Assembly (NCBI RefSeq): GCF_937616625.2
Contig: NC_065573.1
Location: 8,757,001-8,821,000 of the forward strand
Direction: 5' to 3'
Source: Mercurialis annua
Lineage: Eukaryota > Streptophyta > Magnoliopsida > Malpighiales > Euphorbiaceae
Length of the DNA: 64,000 nt
The notes beneath the pieces were generated by a model that searched no databases, was not told the origin of the DNA, and saw only the letters and a list, made by a program, of their open reading frames with translations. Positions 47,959 through 60,637 of this stretch are shown here, one piece after another; positions within the stretch are counted from its first letter, which is position 1, and each line of letters opens with the position of its first letter. The translations under genes were made by a program, and so were the position numbers.

Positions 47959-50292
47959 TATAATACCCCAAAATATTTAATTAGCTAACTGGACCACGTG
48001 TCCAGTTTGGACTCGCCAGAGCGGCAATGTTGGAAAGATTTTCGAGAAATTTAAGTAAATAAATTTTAAGTAGGTCGGTTTCGGGAAAGTAATTATCCAG
48101 AATTTAATATTATGTTTCAATTCTAAAGTTGGAATTGGAATTAAGAGGAAAAATATCAAGAAAAGTTCAAAAACAAAGTTCAGGGACTAATGTGGTAATT
48201 TAGCGACTACGTCTCAAAAATGGAAATTTATAAGTATTGACGGGAAAATATTAATATTGGAATTCGTATTGTTTATTGGATATAAATAATACGTATAAGA
48301 TATAATTAAACTATTAATTGATTAAGCGATGGACTAAATTGAACAAAAAAAGTTTAAAGAATATATATTGTATTCATTAAAGAAAACAAGGATTAAAGTG
48401 TTCATTTAGCCATGATATATAAGGGACTCATTTGAAATGAAGGATCAGAAGAAGGAGGAAGAAGGATCCAGACATTTCATCTCCATCATGATCATCACCG
48501 TCGTTCTTTCACGGTTTCGCCGTTCGGCGTCCGTTTCGGACGATTTTTGCGTCGATCTCTTCGGAATTCAAGCCTCTATCTCTTCCAAGCATAAAAACAA
48601 GGTGAGTTAGACGTTTTTACCACAAAAAATGAAGATTAAGGGGCTATTTTACCGTTTATATCGTAATTATATTGAATTCGACGTTTATGATTGATTTCGA
48701 AGCGATAAAAGTGTTTATAATGTGTCTGCATGATTTAGGTATGTTTTGGAATGAATTTGGAGTGACTTGGGGCTCCTGAGAATTCGGTTAAGAAGGTTAT
48801 ATAATTCTCGAGTACGAGGAGTATTACTCGAAAATTCGTAAGTACGACTAAGGATTATCGAATACGTGAATAACATTAAGAACGAAACCAAAACCTAAGA
48901 TTTAAAAGTATTATACATATAAACATGAGATCCACATCTAGTTATTAAACGTTAATTAATTTGTATCAGACGTGTCAGCGAGCAGTGAGGGCATCAGACG
49001 TGGAGTAGCAAGAGCATATCATTTCATCGACCACGTCATAGATTGGATAGCGGTTTCCATGAGTGGCACTTTACCTTTGTGTATTGTTATTTAAAAGTTA
49101 TTATTTTGATATATTAGAATAAACACATAGCATATCATATGATTTGATATATCGCTTATCGAATTGCTTTTATCGATTATCGTTTATTCTTATTATCGAT
49201 TATTATATTGTTTATCGAATTATTATAGTTTTGAAACCAGTGTGTGATCCGAGGAAACGTGCTACCTATTGGGCGTCAATAGGACTGTGTGATCACCGGT
49301 AAGTGTGTCAGTCTAGCGTGTCTAGATTGTTATCGTGTCATGGAATTATATCGAATATCGAACATCGTTTATCGAATCGTATCATATCGTATCGTATCGA
49401 AGTTGGAATATGTAAATCGAATGGGATATGAGGTTTAACTCGGTTGAACTATCTCGGGACCCGTATCCTGTGGGTTTAACTCGGTTGAACTATATCGGGA
49501 CCCACACTATGGGATTAAGCGATGGTAGAGGTTTAACTCGGTTGAACTATCTTGGGACCCTCCCAAATGGATCGATCGAATTGATTATTATCGTTATGAA
49601 TCGTATATAAGTTATAGATCGTATTGAGTATCGTGAATAGGGTTTTAATCGGATCTAATACTTGGATTATATTTTGATATCGATTGTTGATTTTACTTAT
49701 ATGTTTTATCGTATGCGATGTTATGTTTTGGCAATACTATTAGTAATGTGCCTACTCACTCAGTATTCTCCCAAATACTGACCCCTCACTTTTGATGTTT
49801 TCAGGTGCTTAGCGTCTGGGCCTAGTTAGAAGCCAGTTTTAAAATTCGGAAGTCAGCTACGTATGTATAGTTCTTTGACTTCTGCAGTGCTGCAGTAGTG
49901 GTCCTGCGTCGATAGAGTCGTAGCCTAGACAGCAGTACATTTTGACTGTACATATCACTTGTTGTCTTGTTTATACATTTTTTTTGTGGGCTAAGTGTAT
50001 TATGTTGTGTTCACGGCCCCATATGCCGGTGATATGTTTTTATACGCTAACTCATGTATATAGTACCGTGAGGCCAGTTCGTACAAGGTACGGTAATTAG
50101 AGCCCACGAGGTTAACAGAATAGTTAGTGTATATATTTGTATATATATGTTATATATGTATATTTGCTTCCATTGTGTTATTTGTTTATTATTTGAGAAA
50201 AATTAATAGTGATTTTAGGCTTGCTATGGGTTCCGGAGCTACCACTCCCGTTCCCTAGCGCCGGTCTCGGCTCAATATTTTGGGTCGTGACA
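47959..50292 (+). mobile_element. Solo LTR (2334 bp), probably Tekay/Del-like chromovirus
   Basis: Starts tataatacccc (probably decayed from TG) and ends gggtcgtgaca. No primer site, polypurine tract or coding domain lies inside, and viral movement-protein sequence continues on the far side, so this is one LTR left after LTR-LTR recombination. A TATATAA box lies at 48416-48422. Assignment to Del/Tekay rests on length and on end sequences of the TAATACCCC/GGGTCGTGACA type, so it is tentative. The short frames inside are not credible genes. Confidence 0.78.
49430..49560 (+). repeat. Triplicated 31-33-bp motif in the solo LTR
   Basis: Three imperfect copies of a unit containing ggtttaactcggttgaact and ending gggaccc, starting at 49430, 49472 and 49528. 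Confidence 0.9.
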
Positions 50293-50386
50293 ACTACCCC
50301 TTTTATCCATAATATCAAGTCCTTGATAATAAAAGCCTTACAAACCTATCAAAGAATATGTTCAGTTATCCAGCTTTGATCAATGC

Positions 50387-51351
50387 GCAATTCATGCTTC
50401 TCAAGGTGAACAATTTATTGCTCTTGAGATTCCACCTGAACTTTTAAGAGTTTGGTTAGCTCAGGGTACTCATATTCATTTTGGAGCTATCCGACTTGGT
50501 CTCAGTTACCATGGTCGTGCCGATCTACCAATTTTTACAAGAATTGCTCTTGTAGATTCTCGGTATCTACAGTATCAACATGCGGTGATTGGTACAGTTG
50601 AAACTTCCTTGAATGCAGGCTCAATGTTTTTCACCTTTTTCCCAAATTACAACCTTGCCCTCTCTGATCTGATGTACGGCTTTAAAGGTGCAAATACAAA
50701 TTACTGGAGCTCAACAAGTTGCTGATTCAATTGCAGCTACTCTTCACTATCAAATTGTGTATCGTTTGCAAAACCATGCTCTAAACCTCACTTTACCCAC
50801 AAAACCATAATGATGCCCTTTTGATAAAAGCATATTCCTAAAACATCTCTTCTTGTGTCCATATACCCAAACAAATCACTAGAAATGAACTCCTACACCT
50901 TTTCCTTGAAAAGTGGATTACCAACTATGAAAAAATGCATGAATCTACTCAACCTGTTCAATCCTGTACTTCAGTATTCATAAAACAACCTGATGGCACT
51001 GTTGATACGTCCTTTGCAACACATACTGATGTCACTCCTCAAGTATTTTCTAGACAGTTCATGCTTGAACCATTTCCACAAGAAAAACGAGTTCCTGTTG
51101 TCTCTTTTGATTTTGAAGGGCGTCGTATATATGCCTTTCAATGGGATGGTCATTGTTTCTTTGATGCTTGTGATTGTGATGATTGCTTAACGAATTTGGA
51201 GGATGAAGAAATAGAAGATGATCTCCAAAACTCAAGATGTTGTTCTGAAGCTGATTTTCACAGGAGATGTAATGATAAGGATCCTTTTATTGGGATGCTT
51301 GGCCAACCATCTGGAAAATATGATTATTTAGTTTCATACTCCCCCCTCTAG
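50387..51351 (+). pseudogene. Caulimovirid movement protein region, broken
   Basis: Translation from 50387 matches the caulimovirid 30K-superfamily movement protein: THIHFGAIRLGLSYHGR, then a stretch containing YQHAVIGTVETSLNAG and FFPNYNLAL. The frame shifts near 50685, after which the family signature QIQITGA continues in another frame. Further stops lie between about 50745 and 50900. The remainder (50935-51351) is open and acidic (CDCDDCLTNLEDEEIEDD) and ends at a stop. Such proteins enlarge plasmodesmata for cell-to-cell spread. The upstream end of the gene is separated by the solo LTR. Confidence 0.83.
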
Positions 51352-51500
51352 CAGATTTGACAACGCCTTCCCCATAAAAACCATTAAACTCACCATGTCA
51401 TAATCCACCTAAACCACCAAAAACATCACCACCACTTCATTGCTACAAAAAAGCCCTGAAATGGATAAGTAAGGAAGAAATAATACATAGAAATCCTATT

Positions 51501-53214
51501 GTGAAAGAAATCCCTCAAATCTATATGTTTCAATCCCCTTCATATGAAAAGGAATACCCTCCTTTACCAGAAACCTTAACCTCCACTCAACCCATCAAAT
51601 CAACCCCATTCATACAAAATCCCTCCACTGTCGAGCCAGATGGTACACTCAAACAGGTTTCTCAAGCAGAAGCAGTCTTGAACTAGCAAACACAGAATGC
51701 TATTGCTCAGAATCAAAAGCTCACTAAGCTTGAAGGAAAGATCGACCAAGTCTCTCTTAAACTTAGTGATATTGATGACAAGTTTCAGAAAGATATCAAA
51801 AATAGAATCGCTGGTCTTCAAAGGAAAGTTCAAGCAGGCCAAGATGAGATGAAGGTGTTAATTCAAAAATTATCTTTGAATGCTCTTGGTGCTAAGGAGA
51901 TTGAAATAGGCAAATTGAAGGCAGACATTCAAGCTCTTGTAAAACATCTGAAACAAAGATCTTCTTCTATAGATACATCATATCCCTTAAACCCATTTTC
52001 CTCCTTCTATACACATAATGTTTCCTTACCAACTACCACAAATAACTGTGTCTGTGAGCTTAAAATGCCTTCTGAAGATGAGCTTAGAAGTCTTGGTCTT
52101 GAAAGAGAATTGTTTAATAAAAGGCTTCGAAAAGGAAAATTTCCCTCCACCAAAACAATTTCTTCATCTTCGGCTGACTCGGGCGATCAAAATACTAAAC
52201 CAAAAACCCCTTTTCCCACCTATGGTCAGATTGATACAGAATCCTCTTCATCTAGCCATTCAGAAAGTCTGGGTAGTTCTGACTCAGATAGTGAGGATCA
52301 GATACAATTCATGGCAGCACCACCGAGTACTTCTCAGCAATCTTATTATGAAGAACCTCCAGAAGATGACAATGATGCAAGCAGCTTTGAATTCTCCAGA
52401 CCACAAACCACATATGCACCAACTTCAGGTGAATATGCTAAAGCTACCGGATTATTCTTTTCCTTAGATAATATCCCTCCTTCCCAATATAGGGATAGAA
52501 TTCAAGAGTTCGGTGCTTGGCTAGAAAGTCAATTACTTAAACCATATGCTGTTCTTCATGATATCCTCTAGTTTTCCTGCTCTAGATTCACTGGAAAAAA
52601 AACAAGATTTGTTTAATGGATTACCTCAAGAATCCAGGTTTACTCTTATAAATTCACCCACGGCTACATCATTCTTGGGATGTATTTTTAATGAATTTTT
52701 GGGAAAAATCAATGATGATGAGGAGATTGCACGAAAAGAGTTCTATCAAATGAAGTGCTGCTCTTTAAAGAAAAGAGATCTTGATATTCACTTCCAGAGA
52801 ATCTCTAACAGATTTTATCGTCTTTCTGGCAACAATAATCCTGATTTAAAGCAAGCCTTTTTAGCCTCTTTGCCAGAATTACTGTCTACCAAGATGTTCA
52901 CTCTGATCCAACAGACAGATAAGAAAATAATAAATGATCTTATTCTTGGAGAACTCTATCAAATTATGCTCAGAGCTTTATCTCAGCTCTGTGAACAGAA
53001 AAAGGTCTTGAATATGTATTTTTCAAGACAAAAGAATTCATTAATGAAGTTATCATGCAATAGACCGGATCTAATGGTCAAATGTGATTCTTCCTCTACA
53101 TCATGCACTTGTTCGTCAAAGAAGAAGAGTCATTCCTTCAAGATGAAAGGACAGAAAAGGTTTCATAAACGATCTTCTAATAGATGGCGCTATTTTAAGA
53201 AGAAGAAGTTCTGA
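51501..53214 (+). pseudogene. Caulimovirid coiled-coil and capsid region, broken
   Basis: Three open pieces. 51501-51686 is Pro-rich. From 51693 a Lys/Leu/Glu-rich stretch (LTKLEGKIDQVSLKLS, IEIGKLKADIQALVKHL) is probably coiled-coil. 51849-52571 then passes into a Ser/Asp/Glu-rich acidic region. The frame changes near 52555, and 52546-53214 holds the capsid core (EFYQMKCCSLKKRDLDIHFQ, RISNRFYRL) followed by a very basic tail (KKKSHSFKMKGQKRFHKRSS). The piece ends at TGA 53212-53214, in frame with the zinc knuckle and protease that follow, so it is an internal nonsense change. The region also shows an in-frame TAG at about 51684. Confidence 0.75.
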
Positions 53215-53235
53215 GGAAGGAAAAAATCAAATAAG

Positions 53236-53790
53236 TGCTTCCTGTGTGGAAAAGAAGGTCACTTTGCAAAAAGCTGTCCTACTAAAGCAAAAAAATCTTC
53301 CAAACTTATCCTGCAAATGACTTCAGTTGATCTCGATGATGCTGATATTGAATCCTTATTTTTTGAAGAAGATGAGTCTGGTCCACATAGTTTATTTGCT
53401 ATCAGCAGATGTGACGACGATCCTTTAGATGATGATCTTCAATTCTCCTTCCAGCATCCAGCTAACAATATTTATGCTACTTCTTCCCAACCTGTTCCAC
53501 ATGTTATCATACAGATATATCCAGAAAAGTCTGCACGACCTATCAAGGCCATAGCTTTCATGGATACTGGTGCTCGTAAGATGATTATCAATCCTGATGT
53601 GCTCCCACCGCAATATTGGGTATCCCATAAAGAATACTTCAGGGCAGCGGATGGAAATATTTTCTGTACAGACTGGAAAACGAAGAATCCAATCAAAATC
53701 CAGTTCTTCCCTGGTTGTCACATATGGACTCAAGTTCTTGGTTCTTCTCTTCCAAGCAAAGACATAGTCCTTGGATTTGACATTTTCTGA
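53236..53790 (+). pseudogene. Caulimovirid zinc knuckle and aspartic protease
   Basis: CFLCGKEGHFAKSC at 53236-53277 is a perfect CX2CX4HX4C RNA-binding knuckle just downstream of the capsid. The protease follows: AFMDTGARKMIINPDVLP contains the catalytic D-T-G (about 53562), with the caulimovirid-style downstream stretch EYFRAADGNIF and PGCHIWTQV. The frame ends at TGA 53788-53790; sequence resembling the next part of the polyprotein continues in another frame from about 53780. In the virus the protease processes the polyprotein. Confidence 0.85.
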
Positions 53791-54700
53791 GGGTATCAGT
53801 AGACTGCAACTTTTATCGAATGGGATCAAATACAAGAAGTATTTTCAACCTTATACAGAGGTATCATCTTTTTTCACAATTCAGCCCTCTGTTGTTCCAT
53901 TCTTTTCTAATATTCAAGAAACTCTAAAAAGTCTATGTTCTGCCAATTCCAACACAGAGTTTCTCTCTAAATGTCCCAACCCTCTTTGGAAAAATCCTGA
54001 TTTCTTCATTTCATTACCTTTCAAACAAAATGAAGATGTTAATCCTACTAAAGCAACCCATCTGGGAATGTCACCTTCTGATCTTACATTAGCCATTGAT
54101 GAACGTGCCCAACTTATTTAACAAAACCTTATAGAATCCACTAAGTCTGAATGGGCATGTCAAACTTTTTATGTCAATAAAAGGTCAGAACAAGTAAGAG
54201 AAAAAAAAAGACTTGTCATAGACTATCAACCTCTAAACCACTTTCTTAGAGATGATAAGTTTCCTCTTCCAAAGATTTCCTCTCTTTTTTCCTATCTTTC
54301 AGGAGCAAGAATTTTTTCTAAGTTTAATCTTAAAGCAGGCTTTTGGCAATTAGGCATCAAACCAGAGGAAAGATATAAAACAGCCTTCTGTATACCAAAC
54401 CATCATTATCAACGGACAGTCATGTCATTTGGTCTTAAGGTTGCTCCTTCCATTTTCCAAAAGGCCATGGTCAAAATTTACGAGCCTCTTCTCCCCCATC
54501 AGCGCTCATTTATATTGATGATATTCTATTGTTTTCTTCTGATACATCCAGTCATGAGAAATGACTCCAACATTTCTTTGACATCACTAAGCGATTTGGA
54601 GTTATGTTGTCTCCTACTTCTGCATATTGGAAAACAAGAAATGGAGTATCTCGGCATGAAAACATTTTGCTGTTGAATTGTTCAAGTTTCTAGATCAAGG
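53791..54700 (+). pseudogene. Caulimovirid reverse transcriptase, broken
   Basis: The polyprotein continues in the frame open from 53771. TAA at 54119-54121 interrupts it just before the RT fingers. RT motifs in order: KRLVIDYQPLNHFL, FPLPKISSLFSYL, FSKFNLKAGFWQLGI and FGLKVAPSIFQKAM. The catalytic YIDD is still encoded at 54511-54522, but in a different frame from the upstream motifs, so a frameshift lies just before it. Sequence after 54640 is degraded. This enzyme would copy pregenomic RNA into DNA. Confidence 0.86.
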
Positions 54701-54869
54701 TCTCTCTCAAAAACAGGTTCAACAATTTTCTTGGAATTGTTAATTATTTGAGAGACTTCATTCCAAATTTGAGTCAATAGGCGGCCCCGTTACGTAAATT
54801 ATTAAGGAATAATCCTCCTCTCTGGTCTGACAAACAAACACAAGCAATCAAGCTTCTAAAAGACGAGAC

Positions 54870-55308
54870 ACAAGGAATTCCACCTCTTCAGCTTCCTCAG
54901 TCAGGAACCACAATACTACAGACGGATGCCAGTGATAAATTTTGGGGTGCTATTCTGTTAGAAGAACAAGACAGCAAACAAAGGATATGCGCTTATGCTA
55001 GTGGAAAATTCTCAGACGCAGAGACTCATTATCATTCCACATTTAAGGAAGTGTTAGCGGTCAAATATGGGATCAAGAAGTTTGAATATCATCTGATCGG
55101 TCACAAGTTCAAAGTGCTTATGGACTGTTCTTCATTTCCAAAAATGCTCAATTTTAAAAGGAAAATTGTTCCTAACAATCAACTACTTCGATGGATTGAA
55201 TGGTTCAACAAGTATGACTTCATGGTTAACATATTAAAGGAAATCAGAATCTTATTCCAGATTTTCTCAGCCGACCTCCTCAACAAGTGTCACAAGTCAT
55301 TCCTATGA
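54870..55308 (+). pseudogene. Caulimovirid RNase H
   Basis: RNase H-like sequence with the acidic positions in QTDASDKFWGA, HSTFKEVLAVKYGI and KVLMDCSSF. The last part, FSADLLNKC, departs from the usual motif with the final Asp, suggesting decay. The frame ends at 55306-55308. Confidence 0.75.
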
Positions 55309-55351
55309 TCTATACTTTTAATTCTATCATGTATGCAGAAGATTTCTTTTG

Positions 55352-56045
55352 ATGCGACCACCTCCAGGAGTTCTTGATAATATGTCTCCCGGACAGCTAC
55401 AAACATTTGCAAAAGCACAGTTGTTCTACTATCAAACTCAGCTTGTCCGGAACTATGGTCCTAGGTTCCTTTATGAGTTAGGGATCCATCCTACATATCC
55501 ATTCTGCAAAGCATTCACCTTGTTAGATCTAAGCCCAAGAGATGAAGATTTTGAATGGTCTCCGGAGTTACTTTGTTTCCTTTAGTTTTTCCTCCATCTT
55601 TATTCGATAGCTTTCGTTTTCCGACCCCCTTACCTTTGTCGTTATATTCACCTGGTCCTCCAAGGAAAAAAACAAAACTCTCATCTTTTGACCTTTCTTA
55701 AATGGTTTCAAACCTCAATGGTGTCTATATCTGAATAAGGCCTTTCCAGAAAAAGGAAAACATATTGGAAAAGATCCTTATTCGATCCTTATCCTTCATC
55801 GTCCTCATCTTAAGCTAACAGACAATTTTACTACATGTCCAACTTTCCATGTCTACCAACATTTTGCTTATTCTATATTCACATATATGGATGAGCATGA
55901 GGATGAATGAAGAGAGTTCCATTATTATATTTTCCAACGGAATAGTGTAATCCCTAAGGAATTATGGCCTCCTTATCAAGAAGCTGCACCATGGGACACA
56001 TATTCTCCTGCTTACTGCTTAAAGATGGAAGATGATAAGAATTTT
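55352..56045 (+). pseudogene. Viral second ORF, 5' part (function unknown)
   Basis: ATG 55352 opens a frame about 35 bp after the polyprotein (MRPPPGVLDNMSPGQLQTF), open to 55585. Family-like composition continues with stops and frame changes to 56045, where the CRM-like element has inserted. Some viruses of this group carry a second ORF without assigned function. I see no conserved domain; the N-terminus is Pro-rich and the middle Trp/Tyr/Pro-rich. Confidence 0.55.
56041..56045. repeat. Target-site duplication (ATTTT), left of CRM-like element
   Basis: ATTTT before the 5' LTR; repeated at 62940-62944 after the 3' LTR. Confidence 0.9.
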
Positions 56046-56673
56046 TGTTACGGATGGGCTAGGACTCCAAAAGCTTGAAGATGCTAGTTTTGATGGGTTT
56101 GATGAAGAGGGCAGAATGCATATCCAAGATCCGTTGAGTTTATCCCAAGGACCAATTACAAGGTCACGGGCCAAGAAGCTTCAAGAGACCTTAAATGGTT
56201 ATATACAAGGCTGGGCTAATCTTCAAACTTATTCAAATAAAGATTCTGAAGAATGGGCTTTGTATAACATACTTAAAGCCCATATTCAAGACTAGGGTTT
56301 ATTTTTTCGAATTTTACTTATTTACAAGTATGCCATTGGTGGCTGAGACATTATAAATACTTTGTTTTAGGGTTTTACAATCAGATTATGATATATTGAT
56401 ATTTGTTTCATAGAAACCCTTGTTTTATTCTTGTATTCATATTGAATGCTTTTCACTTATCAAAGATCTGATCAATCTTTGTGGCGTGCTAGTAATTAGG
56501 ATTTAAAAGACTTAATCTTTTAGGTTCTATTTGCACTTTATCTTTATAATATGATCTAGAGTGATCCTAGGGTTTTGAATCAGATAGGTATTGAGTTTTT
56601 AGGTTAGTGATTATACGGGTTCTTGGGTATTGCATTAAGGGTTCGTATAGCCTATCGCTGAAGGTTCGTATTA
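56046..56673 (+). repeat. CRM-like 5' LTR
   Basis: 628 bp, tgttacggatgggc to ggttcgtatta (original CA end mutated to TA). The TATA box TATAAATA is at 56352-56359. Its first 250 bp repeat the polyprotein C-terminus coding sequence. Confidence 0.95.
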
Positions 56674-56675
56674 TT

Positions 56676-56687
56676 TGGTATCAGAGC
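56676..56687 (+). other. CRM-like primer-binding site
   Basis: TGGTATCAGAGC two bases after the LTR, complementary to initiator tRNA-Met. Confidence 0.92.
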
Positions 56688-57578
56688 TTTGACTCTTGAA
56701 AATCAGGTTGGTTATCCATTTATTTCATGTGTTTGATTTCGTGTTCTTGTTCTTAAATTTGCTGTTTAAAAAAAAGAAAAAAAAGAGAAAAGCAATCTGA
56801 AATTCTGTTCTTGAAATTTCAGATCAAAAAAAAAAGTACAAAAAAAAAGAGAAGGAATCTGAAATCTTGAAGAAGTTATAAGGTCTTTTTGTTGGTTTTG
56901 ATATTTGTGAGTTTGATTGCAAAAATTAATGTGTGCAAGTGAAGTGGTGGAAATCAAGAGCATTAAAGGGGTTATTAATTGGCAAATCAGTTCTGAATTT
57001 TTTTCTAATCTAGAGGGAATTTCTATTGAGTTTAAGGCCGTTTTAAGTGATTTATTTGAGATATTCGAATTTGAAAGGATTGACACCATATAAGATCTTT
57101 TCAAATCAGATTAAAGTTTTCTAGGCTTTCTTTGATTACTTTCCAAATTGCTTTTCTTTACCTTTTTTTTTCTTGTTTCCTAGACATTATTCTTGCATCT
57201 AGATATTTCTTTTATTTGTCTTTTGATTCCGTTTGAGTTTTCTTTTCTTTCAATTCTGTTTTCATTGATCTGGATACAAATTTGCTGTTTTCTTGATATA
57301 TATTGCGTTTTTTGCTTCTTAAGTATTTAAAACTTGATTATTAGTATTTCATAAGGTTTGGTTGGAAATTTGTAGTTGAACTGATTCACATAAGAATACT
57401 TGATATAAAGCTTGAGTGGTGTGAGTTAAGCCTTGTGAGATCATTATTTTTGTGTGTTAAACACGAGTGAACAACCCTATCTTTTGAGTGCAAACACGTG
57501 AGGGAGTGTGTGAGGAATCTGTTTGCTTTTAACTTTTTTTTTTTTGCTATTCTGCCATCTTTCTTTTTCAGGGTCACT
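56688..57578 (+). other. CRM-like element leader, possible 5' UTR intron
   Basis: Nearly 0.9 kb, T-rich, without a supported gene. A possible donor (cag|gttggt at 56707) and a strong pyrimidine-rich acceptor (tctttttcag at 57562-57571) lie just before the Gag ATG, so a leader intron of about 865 nt is plausible but unproven. Confidence 0.45.
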
Positions 57579-58240
57579 ATGTCAAGTGGATCAACGGGTG
57601 AACAGGTTGGTGATGATACAACTAGGTTACCTCATGAAGGTATTCCTTTAGCACAATTTCAAGAAAATGAAAGAGTACAAAGGAGTATGGCTAATCTGGT
57701 TGAAAGATTAGAAAGAATGGAGCTTAATAATCAGACTTTGCAAGAGCAACTTGCTGCAATTGCTGGGGCAGTAGGTGCAAATTGACAAGAAGTGAGGGAA
57801 AATGCTCCAAATTTGGCTGTAAATGCAATAAATGGGAGAGGTAATGTACCTAATGTGGGAGTGAACATGTGAGTTCATAATAATGGGCATCATCAACATG
57901 TTGATTATGACGATTATCATGAGTTTGATCGGCATGAACCTACTTAGGTAGAGGATTTGTTGCTGGTCCCGGTGCGAGGAGAAACCCTAATATTGGTAGA
58001 GGCAATCCAGGTGGTCATTATGGTGGCAATTGGCATAATAATCACGATGATGTGGACAGAAACCTAGGTCGCATCAAATTTCATATTCCTAATTTTGCCG
58101 GTAAGACTAACCCTGAAGCCTATTTGGAGTGGGAGAAAAGGGTAGATCTCATTTTTGATTGCCATAATTTTTCTGATGAGAAGCAAATGAAGTTAGTGGT
58201 TAGTCATTTTACTGAATATGCCATTATGTGGTATGAATAA
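57579..58240 (+). pseudogene. CRM-like Gag, N-terminal part, broken
   Basis: ATG 57579 (MSSGSTGEQVGDD) follows the splice-acceptor-like sequence. A Leu/Glu-rich coiled-coil-like segment (NLVERLERMELNNQTL) is cut by TGA 57783-57785. Further in-frame stops and a frameshift (about 57950) precede a Gly/Asn/Arg-rich linker. The Gag core then starts at about 58052 (KFHIPNFAGKTNPEAYLEW). TAA 58238-58240 interrupts that core; the same frame continues at 58241, so it is a nonsense mutation. Confidence 0.82.
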
Positions 58241-60637
58241 ATGGTAATAGCTCGGCGCAGAAGTGGAGAAAATGCTATTAATAGTTGGGTAGCTCTTAAG
58301 GATGTGATGAAAAGAAGATTTGTACCTTTATATTATCAAAGAGAGCTGTACCAAAAACTTCAGTACTTAAGACAAGGTACAAAGAATATTGAGGATTACT
58401 TTAAAGAAATGGAGATGTTAATGGTTAGGCTAGATTTACATGAGGAAATGGAAGCAACCATGTCTCGTTTTCTTAGAGGAATGAATAAGGAGATTGCTGA
58501 CCGGGTTAAATTAAACCATTATAGAGAGATTGAAGAGATGGTGCATCTCGCCATCAAGATTGAGAAGCAATTAAAACCAAACTGGACAGCCAAGTCTAAT
58601 TGGACATCAACTGCAAATTCCAATTCGAATTGGGGTGCTACTTTAAATTCAAAACCTAACTGGGGTGGATCTTCAAAGGGCGGAAAATTTGATTCTAACA
58701 AATCTGTTTTGCAGGATTCTAAGCAAAAAGGAGTGGCAGATCCAAAAAGTTCATTCAAATCTGAGACACATATGGCAAGAAATCGAGATATAAAATGTTT
58801 CAAGTGCCTAGGTAATGGTCATATTGCTTCACAATGTCCAAATCGAAGAGCAATGGTGCTCAAAGATCATGGTGATATTGAGACTGAAAGTGATGAAAGT
58901 GATAATGAAGAGATTCCATCACTAGAAAATTGTAGTGATGATGGTATTGAAGAACCAATGCGAGGCGATTTGCTGGTTGCTAGACGTACACTTAGTGTAC
59001 AAATGAAGGATGTAAATGACTTAGAGCAGCAAAGGAACAACATTTTTCACACAAGATGCCATGTACAAGGTAAGATTTGCAACCTTATTATTGATAGTGG
59101 TAGCTGTACTAATGTTGCTAGTATTGCTATGGTTCGAAAGTTAAATTTGAATGTCATACCTCATCCTAGACCATATAGATTGCTTTGGCTTAATAATTAT
59201 GGTGAGATTAAAGTGACTAAACAGGTTATTGTACCATTCACAATTGGTAGATATTCTGATGAGGTGCTATGTGATGTAGTACCAATGCATGCTGGACATA
59301 TTTTATTAGGTAGACCATGGCAATTTGATAGAAAATCTACACATGACGGTTTCCTTAATAGATATAGTTTTGCAAAGGATGGAAGAAAAGTTACATTAAC
59401 ACCTCTTTCTCCTAAGGATGTGTATGATGATCAGTGCAAAAATAAGAGAGAAAGAGCTGAAACTGAAAATAGCAAATGTATTGACGAATCACTAAAGAGT
59501 GATAAAAACAATGGTATTCAATCAAGTGAGAAACCGAAACACAACAGGGGTAGCTTTTTAGCTAGAGAAGGCGAAATTAGGCATGCATTGCATTCTAATA
59601 GGGTAGTGTTTGTGGTTACTTACAAGGATATATATTTGAACACTTCTGATCTTGATCTTGCCTTGCCAAGAGAATTTTGTGATTTGTTGCAGGAATTTGA
59701 TGACGTTTTTCCCGATGATATGCCAAGTGGTTTACCACCTGAAAGAGGCATTGAGCATCAAATTGATTTTGTACCCGGGGCTGCAATACCAAATAGACCA
59801 GCCTATAGAAGTAACCCTGAAGAGACAAAGGAACTTCAAAGGCAAGTGGATGATTTAATGGAAAAAGGGTATGTTAAAGAGAGCTTAAGCCCATGTGCGG
59901 TTCCTGTGATTCTGGTTCCAAAAAAAGATGGCACGTGGAGAATGTGTGTGGATTGTCGTGCAATTAATAAGATAATGGTAAAGTATCGTCATCCTATCCC
60001 TAGGTTAGATGATATGCTTGATGAATTGCATGGTGCATGTGTTTTTACGAAGATTGATTTACGATATGGTTATTATCAAATTCGCATGAAAAATGGGGAT
60101 GAGTGGAAAACTGCCTTTAAGACCAAGTATGGGCTGTATGAGTGGCTAGTTATACCGTTTGGGTTTACAAATGCACCTAGTACATTCATGAGATTGATGA
60201 ACCATGTCTTGCGTGAATTTCTTGGTAAATTTGTGGTTGTTTATTTTGATGATATTTTAGTTTACTCCAGGTCTGATTCTGATCATAAAATCCATGTTAG
60301 GGCTGTTTTAGAAGTTCTTCGAAAAGAAAAGTTGTTCGCCAATCTGAAGAAGTGTAGTTTTTGTTTAGATCGAGTCAATTTTCTTGGATTTATTGTTAGT
60401 TCTAATGGTTTGGAGGTTGATACTGAAAAGGTGAAAGCTATTCATGAATGGCCAAAACCAACTAATGTGAGTCAATTAAGGAGTTTTCATGGATTGGCTA
60501 GCTTTTACAGGCGTTTCATTAAAGATTTTAGTACTTTAGCTGCACCTTTGAATGAATTAGTCAAGAAAAATGTTGCTTTTAATTGGGGTGATGCACAAGA
60601 AAATGCTTTTACATTACTTAAAATAAAAATTGTGTAG
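58241..60637 (+). pseudogene. CRM-like Gag core, zinc knuckle, protease and reverse transcriptase
   Basis: Rest of the Gag core (RRFVPLYYQRELYQKLQYL), then a Trp/Asn/Ser repeat stretch, and zinc knuckle CFKCLGNGHIASQC (CX2CX4HX4C) near 58796. The protease motif NLIIDSGSCTNVAS lies near 59080. RT motifs: SPCAVPVILVPKKDGTWRMC, TKIDLRYGYYQIRM, IPFGFTNAPSTF and catalytic YFDD at 60242-60253. The RT connection domain ends in RRFIKDFSTLAAPLNELVKK. The frame is lost at an A-run near 60626-60630, one base out of phase with the RNase H that follows. Confidence 0.9.

Noticed and set aside
47959..50292. Host gene or promoter between the viral leader and the movement protein
   Set aside because: Ends, approximate target duplication and lack of coding content identify a solo LTR; viral sequence resumes on the other side.
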